From Apus apus (taxonomy: Eukaryota > Chordata > Aves > Apodiformes > Apodidae), in the NCBI RefSeq assembly GCF_020740795.1, contig NC_067304.1, positions 1,850,056 through 1,914,055 of the forward strand: a DNA stretch of 64,000 nt, in the 5' to 3' direction. Positions 57,173-64,000 of this stretch are shown here, in pieces; within the stretch, counting starts at the first letter, position 1, and each line of letters starts with the position of its first letter. A model generated the notes under the pieces. It did no database searches, had not been told where the DNA came from, and was given only the letters and a program-made list of their open reading frames with translations. Made by a program: the position numbers and the translations under genes.

Positions 57173-58150
57173 CAAATGCAGCTTCATCTGGGGGAAAGAA
57201 AAGGGAGTTTTATTTCCTGCCCTTTTTGTGCAAAAGCATCTCAGCCACAACCTCTGCTTGAGCAGCCCTGGCCAGCACAGCTGGGGGCACTGGGAGCTCC
57301 AGGCTGGACAACAGGATCCCAAGACTCTGCATTTGACCATTGAAAGGTATTTACTTGTTTAATTATTTCTATTTTTACTGCTGACTTCCCAAAGGAGCTG
57401 CATGGGACAAGGCAGAGGGTGAGGTGAGCTCCATGGGTACAAGGTGTGGGAGGAGCTGCAGAGATTCCTTGTCCCTCTCACACCTGATATTTCCACGAAG
57501 AACCCCCTCCCAATCCTTGAGCACTCCAGGGATCCACCCAGAACCTTCAAATTAAATAAAACCCAGCCAATAATTCCATCTTTTCCTGCCTTTTTAGCCA
57601 CCTCAGGCTCCCTGGTGCTCCCAGGAGATGCACCAATGCAATCTGAGCCCTTCCACCCATCCATCAGCATCTTCACACACTCAATTCAAATACAACAACA
57701 CCCTTATTACTGAAGAAAAAGAAGGAGATTATTCCCTCTTTGCCACTTTTTATTCCCACAAATAAATGCAGCCCAGGCTCTGGTTCTACAGGGTATTTAT
57801 CACTGAGCCTCATGATCACACCTTGTGCTCTTAAGAGCGCCAGGCTGACTTCACCCTGGTGCTTTCTTGGAGCTAAATCATCCCAAAATCTTCATTCAAC
57901 CCTTCCATTCCCCCGTCAGGGATATTTATGGGTCCTGAGGTTCACTTGGAAAATCCAACTTGGCTGAAAAATCACCCTGGGCCTTTGGGGAGAGGTGGGT
58001 TGTGTGTGTGTGGGGGGTTATTTCTTAGGATGGATTGCTGCTTCTTTTCTGGCATTAGAGATGCAGGTCTCATCTTCTTCTGAGATCATCAGGAAGGTGG
58101 GAAGGAAGGAAAAAAACCACCAAACCCCAACCAAACCCAGCCCAGGGAGG
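57173..58150. other. Sequence upstream of PROK1
   Basis: No gene recognised. A short TG run lies at 58000-58010. Confidence 0.4.
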
Positions 58151-58153
58151 GGG

Positions 58154-58162
58154 GGATAAAAA
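58154..58162 (+). promoter_or_regulatory. PROK1: Candidate TATA-like box of PROK1
   Basis: GGATAAAAAG lies about 40 bp before the ATG at 58201, which would leave a very short leader. It fits a tissue-restricted TATA gene, but the start site is not proven. Confidence 0.45.
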
Positions 58163-58200
58163 GGGGGGGGTGCCAGAGCTTGGTGGCACCAGGGGACACC

Positions 58201-58272
58201 ATGAACCAGCTCCTGCAAACCCTCTGCTTGCTCCTGCTTGTCACCTCCTGCCCCTGTGCTGTCATCACCGGG
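58201..58272 (+). CDS. PROK1: PROK1 exon 1
   Basis: 72 bp, signal peptide and AVITG. Donor GGG|GTAAGT. Confidence 0.96.
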
Positions 58273-61200
58273 GTAAGTGCCAGCTCCACCCTCCAAACTG
58301 GGGCATTTCTTGAGCCCTTTTGGGGTTATTTTCGGGATCTGGGCTCCAACTGGTGCCTTTCCCTCTTCCTTGGGGGGGGGGTTTCGTGTCGTTGCCCGTT
58401 TTTCTTCTCCCCCGCTTTACGACTCGCTGAAGCCCAGGTGGGGATGGGGGTTCCCCCTCCTCCTCACCAGCCTCACGGGGTGCCCAGGTGTGGTGCTGAG
58501 CTGGTGCAGGGTTTGGTGCCTCAGTTTCCCCATCCCTAGGGGAGAGGTGACGTTCTTCCACCTTCCATCTGCCGTGGGTGAGAGGGGCTGAGTTGTTGGC
58601 GTCGACCTGTTCCCTCCTGACAAGAAACCAAGCCCCAAACACCAGGAATCATCTTGTTATGATTGCTGCTGTTTGATTGGCTTGGGTTTTATTTTCATTT
58701 TCATTTTTTTAATGGTTATTTTTTAGTAGCATCATTCATTACCTGCAGGCTCAGGTGGGTGATGCACGTGCAGGATGGAGGGTCCAGAACCTGCTGCTCT
58801 GACCTGACCCCGACCCTGCTTCACAACTGCCCACCTGCAGATTTTTCCCTCTGTCCCTCCCATCCCTGCATTCTCAAGGGATTTCCCCCTTTCCCCCCCG
58901 CCCAGTTCCCACCCCCCAAAACCCAATCCCATGCCCTGCCCCAAAACCTCCCCAACTAAAACCCAAATCAAACCTCCCCAACTTAACCCCGAAACAACTA
59001 GGAACAACCAACCCCTCTCCCATCCATCCCCTTGAAGCCCAGCACGGGGCATTCCCAAGGGATCTCCCCCTTTCCCCCCAGTTCCCCCAGTTCCCACCCC
59101 CCAAAAACCCAATCCCATGCCCTGCCCCAAAACCTCCCCAATTTAAACCCAAAACAAACCTCCCCAACTTAACCCTGAAACAACCAGGAACAACCAACCC
59201 CTCACCCATCAATGAAGCCCAGCATGGGGCATTCCCAAGGGATCTCCCCCTTTCCCCCCAGTTCCCCCAGTTCCCACTCCCCCTCCTTCAAACCCAAACC
59301 CAATCCCATGACCTCCCCCAAAACCTCCCCAACTTTAACCCAAATCAAACCTCCCCAACTTAACCCCGAACCAACCAGGAACAACCAACCCCTCACCCAT
59401 CAATGAAGCCCAGCACGGGGCATTCCCAAGGGATCTCCCCCTTTCCCCCCAGTTCCCACCCACCCCCTCCCCAGATCCCAACCTCATGGCCTCCCCCAAA
59501 ACCTCCCCAACTTAACCCCAAAACAAACCTCCCCAACTTAACCCCAAAACAAACCTCCCCAACTTAACCCCAAAACAACCAACCCCTCTCCCATCCATCC
59601 CCTTGAAGCCCAGCACGGGGCATTCCCAAGGGATCTCTCCCTTTCCCCCCAGTTCCCACCCCCAAACCCAAACCCAGTCCCAATCCCATGGCCTCCCCCA
59701 AAACCTCCCCAACTTAACCCCAAATCAAACCTCCCCAACTTAACCCCAAAACAAACCTCCCCAACTTAACCCCAAAACAAACCTCCCCAACTTAACCCCG
59801 AACCAACCGGGAACAACCAACCCCTCTCCCATCCATCCCCATCAAGCCCAGCACCTCCTGGGGGTTGATTTCTCCACTCCCCCCACCCCAGAAGAGGTCT
59901 AAGGATGGTTTCCCAGTCCCACCAACCCACCAGGATCCTTTTTATCCCAGGCTTGTGAGAGGGATCCCCAGTGTGGGAGCGGGACCTGCTGCGCCGTCAG
60001 CCTCTGGCTGCGGGGGCTGAGGATGTGCACCCCCCTGGGACAGGAGGGGGACGAGTGTCACCCCTTCAGCCACAAGGTACCAACCTGGGGACACCTCATG
60101 GAGGGGGGGTTGGGATGGGAACAGGACCAGGAAAAGGACACTGAGCTTCTGGGGTGGGAGAAAAATCTCCCCGGGGTGGGAGAAGTTGGGGCGGGGGGGG
60201 GGGGGGGGGGGGCTGGGGTGGGTTTGGGTTTGGGATGGAGCAACGTGGGGTGGGGTTGGGATGGAGTTTGTGTCAGAGCCTGGAACAGGCTGCCCAGGGT
60301 GGTGGTGGAGTCACCATCCCTGGGTGTGTTGAAGGGTGGTTTGGATGTGGTGGTGGTGGAGCTGGTTTAGGGGAGAACTTGGTAGAGCAGGGATGATGGT
60401 TGGACTGGGTGACCCCAAGGGGCTTTTCCAACCTGAATGGTTCTAGGATTCTCTGATCATGGTGGTCCCTGAGTTGGTGCCGTGAAGCTGATTTGAGCCT
60501 CAGAGGGTGTTTTTGAACAACCCCCCACCCCTGCTTGTCTGCACCACCCCTTAGGGTGTCCCGTGGGTGCTGCAGAGCTGGCTCTGGAGCTGGGATGGAG
60601 CTGCCTGCTCCATTTCATTTCAGGAAAAGCTCACGATGAGCTGTTCCAAATTAGAATCAGTCAGAGAATCATTCAGGTTGGAAGGGACCTCAAAGATCAT
60701 CCAGTTCCAACCCCCCTGCCACCAGCAGGGAACCACCAGCCCAGGTTGCACAAAACCTCCTCCAACCTGGCCTGAAAAACCTCCAGGGCTGGGGCATCAA
60801 CCACCTCCCTGGGCAACCCATCCCAGTTCCTCAGCACCCTGAGAGTGAAGAATTTCTTCCTAACATCTCACCTCAATCTCCCCTCTCTCAGTTTCAAACC
60901 ATGGAAACCCAACTGAGTTGTAAATCCTTGGTCAGGAGAGGAGAAGCTGAGTTGATGCCCCAGGATTTCTGTCTGATAAGAAACCCCAGAGCTCCAGGAT
61001 TAGCACCAGCTCCAGATGTCCTGGTTGATTTGTGCACGGTGGCAACAAGATTGAATGGTTCTGCTCTCAAAAGGAGGGAGCAAATGGCTCGAGAGGGATC
61101 AAAAATTAATTTCAGGCATATCCCTCCTAAACCTCAGAGAAGAACCAGAGATTTTCTCAGGTCTCTGATCCTGTTTGATGAGTCCTTGGCTGCAGCAGAG

Positions 61201-61828
61201 CCACAAACCCCTTGTCTCTCCCATATGAAGGGCATGGAGCTCCTGGAGAGAGTCCAGAGGAGCCACAGAGATGCTGGGAGGGCTGGAGCAGCTCTGCTCT
61301 GGAGCCAGGCTGGGAGAGTTGGGGTGTTCAGCCTGGAGAAGAGAAGGCTCCAGGGAGACCTGAGAGCAGCTTCCAGTGCCTGAAGGGGCTCCAGGAAAGC
61401 TGGGGAGGGGCTTGGGACAAGGGCAGGAGGGATGGGATGAGGGGGATGGATGAAAAGTGGAAGAGGGAGCTTGAGGTTGGACATGAGGAGGGAATTCTTT
61501 GCTGTGAGGGGGGTGAGAGCCTGGCCCAGGTTGCCCAGGGAAGCTGTGGCTGCCCCATCCCTGGCAGTGTTGAAGGGCAGGTTGGATGGGGCTTGGAGCA
61601 GCCTGGGCTGGTGGGAGGTGGCCCTGCCCATGCAGGGGGGTGGATCTGGATGATCCTGAAGGTCCCTTCCAACCCAACCCATGCCATGACCCTCTGATCT
61701 CTCCCCAGGTGCCTTTCTTTGGGAAACGCCAGCACCACACCTGCCCCTGCTCCCCCAGCTTCACCTGCTCCAGGTTCCTCGACGGCCGCTTCCGCTGCTC
61801 CCTCGACTTCAAGAACATGGATTTTTAG
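58201..61828 (+). CDS. PROK1: Prokineticin 1, three exons
   Basis: Secreted cysteine-rich ligand of the G-protein-coupled prokineticin receptors, known for effects on gut smooth muscle and endocrine-gland endothelium. Exons are 58201-58272, 59951-60076 and 61709-61828. They join in phase 0 to exactly 105 residues, the length of human PROK1. A hydrophobic signal peptide ([13 protein letters not shown]) precedes the invariant mature N-terminus AVITGACERD, which is needed for receptor activation. The mature part has the ten cysteines of the family in the expected spacing ([34 protein letters not shown]) and ends DFKNMDF. Exon 1 carries the signal peptide plus AVITG, as in mammals. PROK2 was considered, but the neighbours LAMTOR5 and SLC16A4 and the length favour PROK1. 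Intron 1 holds a tandem repeat and intron 2 three CR1 pieces. Confidence 0.97.
58860..59860. repeat. Tandem repeat in PROK1 intron 1 (about 180-200 bp units, ~22-bp subunits)
   Basis: A block starting with CATTCCCAAGGGATCTCCCC recurs near 58868, 59049, 59229, 59419 and 59619. Between these lie variable numbers of AACCTCCCCAACTTAACCCC subunits. The variable subunit number explains the uneven period. C-rich on the coding strand. Confidence 0.9.
59951..60076 (+). CDS. PROK1: PROK1 exon 2
   Basis: 126 bp encoding [20 protein letters not shown] to FSHK, six of the ten cysteines. Acceptor TTTATCCCAG; donor AAG|GTACCA. Confidence 0.97.
60077..60269. other. G-rich start of PROK1 intron 2
   Basis: Contains G runs including about 17 G near 60196-60213, with clear G-quadruplex potential and assembly risk. 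Confidence 0.5.
60270..60460 (+). mobile_element. CR1 LINE fragment, distinct subfamily
   Basis: Plus-oriented tail with GGTTGGACTGGGTGACCCC, same subfamily as 12533-12772. Confidence 0.85.
60655..60905 (-). mobile_element. CR1 LINE fragment in PROK1 intron 2
   Basis: Minus-oriented, same subfamily as 4069-5035 (tail with CCACCAGCAGGGAACCACC on the plus strand). Confidence 0.88.
61225..61700 (+). mobile_element. CR1 LINE fragment abutting the PROK1 exon 3 acceptor
   Basis: Plus-oriented main-subfamily copy of about 475 bp. Its last recognisable bases (CCATGACCCTCTGATC) end within about 10 bp of the splice acceptor at 61707-61708. Confidence 0.9.
61709..61828 (+). CDS. PROK1: PROK1 exon 3
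   Basis: 120 bp encoding [18 protein letters not shown] to DFKNMDF and TAG at 61826-61828. Four cysteines. Acceptor CTCCCCAG. Confidence 0.97.
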   Translation: MPFFGKRQHHTCPCSPSFTCSRFLDGRFRCSLDFKNMDF

Positions 61829-63756
61829 GCTGCTGCTCCCACCTCTCCAGCCCCCAGCACCCACTTCTCACCCTCTTCCATGGCCTTTGGGTGCCCACGT
61901 AGCTCCAGGCAGCTTTAAAAGTGCTTTTCCAAGCTAGGCAGTGGTGTTAGAAGCTGTGTTGTATGGGGAAACTGAGGCACGGGCAGGTCAAGCTGCTCCC
62001 ACATGCTCCAGGAGCTGGACCCAGCTCCAGCATCCAAAACCAGCTTGAAGAAGACCTGATTGACATGACTTTCACACTTTCTGCTCATGCATTAGGAAAG
62101 ACAAAACTCAGAGAGGCAGAAACTTCCATTTTGGGGGGGAGTTTTAGCACTTTCCCTGCAATTCCCACCCAACAAACCTTTTCTGTCCTGATAATTCCCA
62201 TCTTGGTGTTGCTCTGTTGGGTCTTATCAACCTATTTTTGGTCTCCAAGCTGGTGCTGGATGGTCTAATCGAGCTGGGAATGCAAAGAAATTGTTATCAA
62301 GTAGAATTAAGGAATGTTTTTCTTTCCCAAAGTTCCAACAACCCAGTTGCTGGTTGGACTTGGGTCTTTGGGAGGTGGGAACATGTTTTCCAACCTTGGC
62401 ATTTTTCCTTGGGGTTCCCTGGGGGAGATTTGGGAGCTTCTCAGTGGGATTTTGGAGGAGAAGGGGTGATTCATGCTCATTAAATGTGCTCAGAGTTCTC
62501 TCAGCCACGTGGTTTTGGTTCCCTCCTTAAAAAAACATCTCGTGGGGAAAAAAAAAAACCCAACCAACCTGGGGACACCCTGGGGTCTCCCTCCTGCTTC
62601 CTACAGCAACCCCTGGAAAAGAGAAATCCAAAGAAAGAGGGGAAATCAAGAAAAATAATCAGCATTTACAGGGAAAAAAAAAAGGGGGGGGGGAGGGGAG
62701 TAAAAATAAATAATAATGATCAAATAAAAATGGAAATAACGTAATAAGTTGGTTTCATTTTGAGCTTAAAAGTCAAGATTTGGGGGTTGAATGCAGAGCT
62801 GCTCTTGGGGTTTGGTGGCTTTGGGTGAGTTGGGGTGGATTTGGGTGAGTTGGGGTGGATTTGGGTGGGTTTTGGGTGCATTTGGGTGGGTTTTAGATGC
62901 TCCAACAGCCACCATTTCCATCTCCAGAACCCCCAGATCTCCAGTTGTGTTGGACAACCAAGTGATTCCCACGTGGAGTTGGATGCTGGGTGAAACCTTC
63001 CCCCTCCCCCCCAAAAAATGTTGCAAATTTGGTGAAAATAAAACCCTGCAATGACCAGGTTGGTTTGATTCAGTCCTTTTTCCCCATGAGAAGCTGAGCT
63101 TTTGATGGACAAAGGAATCATCCTGCCCTGGGGGATGCAGCAACTGCCCAGGTAAGTGAATTTAGGGTGTTATTTTTTTTACCACTCAGTGCTTCAAAAC
63201 AGTGTTAAAAAAAGATGTAGTTTCCTGGTTTGGGTTTCTTTTCTTCAACTGCTTTATGTGATCAGCTCCTTTTGGCTTTCCCACAAAACTGGGCATGTGG
63301 GACTGGGATGGTCCTTTCGTTTCAGGGCTTTTGGGAGACACTTCCCATGGAAAAATGATGCCATTTATTTCCTCCCAGCAGAAAGAACAACAACAGTAAA
63401 AGGAAGAAATCAAGCCAATGGTTTCTTTACATCCTCAGTTCCCATTTTAGGGGGACTTCCCAGACCTGGAGCAGGGCTGCTGGGTGGGAATGACCAGTTT
63501 TCCAGTGGCTTTAAGCTGCAGGAGGTGACAATTTAGTGGGGAAGCACTGGATGTTGGCATAAATTTACAGAGGGACACTCCCCCCCACCCCTGCAAGAGC
63601 AGGCTTGGTTGATTGCTTGATTGATGCTTCTTGATTGGAAATTGTTAATTAAAGCAGGGATGAGCAGCCCAGCTGAGGGACCTGCAACCTGAGCAGGTCC
63701 CTGTCCTTGCTCCCCAGGGACGTGTCCCTGAGTGGTTTTTAGCTGCAGTTTAGCAG
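61829..63756 (+). other. PROK1 3' UTR and downstream sequence
   Basis: No further gene recognised. AATAAA occurs at 62705-62710, 62723-62728 and 63037-63042, any of which could serve PROK1. A short GTTGGGGTGGATTTGGGT repeat lies at 62820-62895. The next gene expected by synteny, KCNA10, is not in the window. Confidence 0.45.
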
Positions 63757-63925
63757 GAAAAACACCCTCACAGGAAAGAATTTCCTCCTCATCTCCAACC
63801 TCAAGCTCCCTCTTCCACTTTTCATCCATCCCCCTCATCCCATCCCTCCCTGCCCTTGTCCCAAGCCCCTCCCCAGCTTTCCTGGAGCCCCTGCAGGCAC
63901 TGGAAGGTGCTCTAAGGTCTCATTT
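63757..63925 (-). mobile_element. CR1 LINE internal fragment
   Basis: Minus-oriented main-subfamily piece without its 3' tail, joined directly to an opposite-strand CR1. Confidence 0.8.
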
Positions 63926-64000
63926 ACCCTTGGTAAGTTTGCAGATGACACCAAGTTGGGTGAGAGTGTTGATCTGCTAGAGGGTAGGAAGGGTCTACAG
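63926..64000 (+). mobile_element. CR1 LINE reverse-transcriptase fragment, runs out of the window
   Basis: The plus strand encodes GKFADDTKLGESVDLLEG, the CR1 reverse-transcriptase signature, and continues past the end. Confidence 0.8.

Noticed and set aside
58201-61828. PROK2 as the identity of the prokineticin gene
   Set aside because: The 105-residue length and adjacent LAMTOR5 support PROK1.
1-64000. Endogenous retrovirus or LTR elements
   Set aside because: No paired long terminal repeats or retroviral protein signatures were noticed; all reverse-transcriptase-like sequence is CR1.
1-64000. tRNA, rRNA or CRISPR arrays
   Set aside because: No cloverleaf, rRNA-like or spaced-repeat pattern was seen; tandem arrays here have no unique spacers.

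Overview
This is bird nuclear DNA. It is GC-rich and full of CR1 LINE fragments, the dominant retrotransposon of birds. By hand tally about 36 CR1 pieces cover roughly a fifth of the window, and many belong to one closely similar subfamily. No bacterial, CRISPR, tRNA or rRNA features were seen. The four host genes, in order and orientation, are RBM15 (+), SLC16A4 (-), LAMTOR5 (-) and PROK1 (+). This matches the block on human 1p13.3 between KCNC4 and KCNA10, so an orthologous avian locus, probably on a microchromosome, is inferred. The heavy load of young-looking CR1 would suit a CR1-rich lineage such as woodpeckers and their relatives or hornbills and hoopoes. That placement is inference only.

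Layout. 1-17.2 kb: intergenic, with eight CR1 copies, two minisatellites (14 bp and 41 bp units) and a GATA microsatellite; no recognisable exon. 17.2-21.2 kb: CpG island with nine CCAAT boxes, then the essentially single-exon RBM15 reading frame, interrupted by one extra G in a G run. 21.2-30.0 kb: AT-richer RBM15 3' region and intergenic DNA without any CR1. 30-36.5 kb: CR1-rich gap between the convergent genes RBM15 and SLC16A4. 36.5-49.4 kb: SLC16A4 with eight coding exons and CR1 in most introns. 52.1-54.8 kb: LAMTOR5 with four exons encoding 91 residues. 58.2-61.8 kb: PROK1 with three exons encoding 105 residues. 61.8-64 kb: downstream DNA ending in a CR1 that runs out of the window.

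The genes do not form one pathway. RBM15 is an RNA-binding adaptor of the m6A writer, SLC16A4 an orphan monocarboxylate-transporter relative, LAMTOR5 a lysosomal Ragulator subunit and PROK1 a secreted cysteine-rich ligand. I see no undescribed multi-gene system. The most interesting signals are structural: inverted CR1 pairs tightly flanking in-frame SLC16A4 exons, a nine-member CCAAT array at RBM15, a 15-kb CR1-free island around RBM15, a duplicated composite CR1 junction, and minisatellites, one of them grown inside a CR1 tail.
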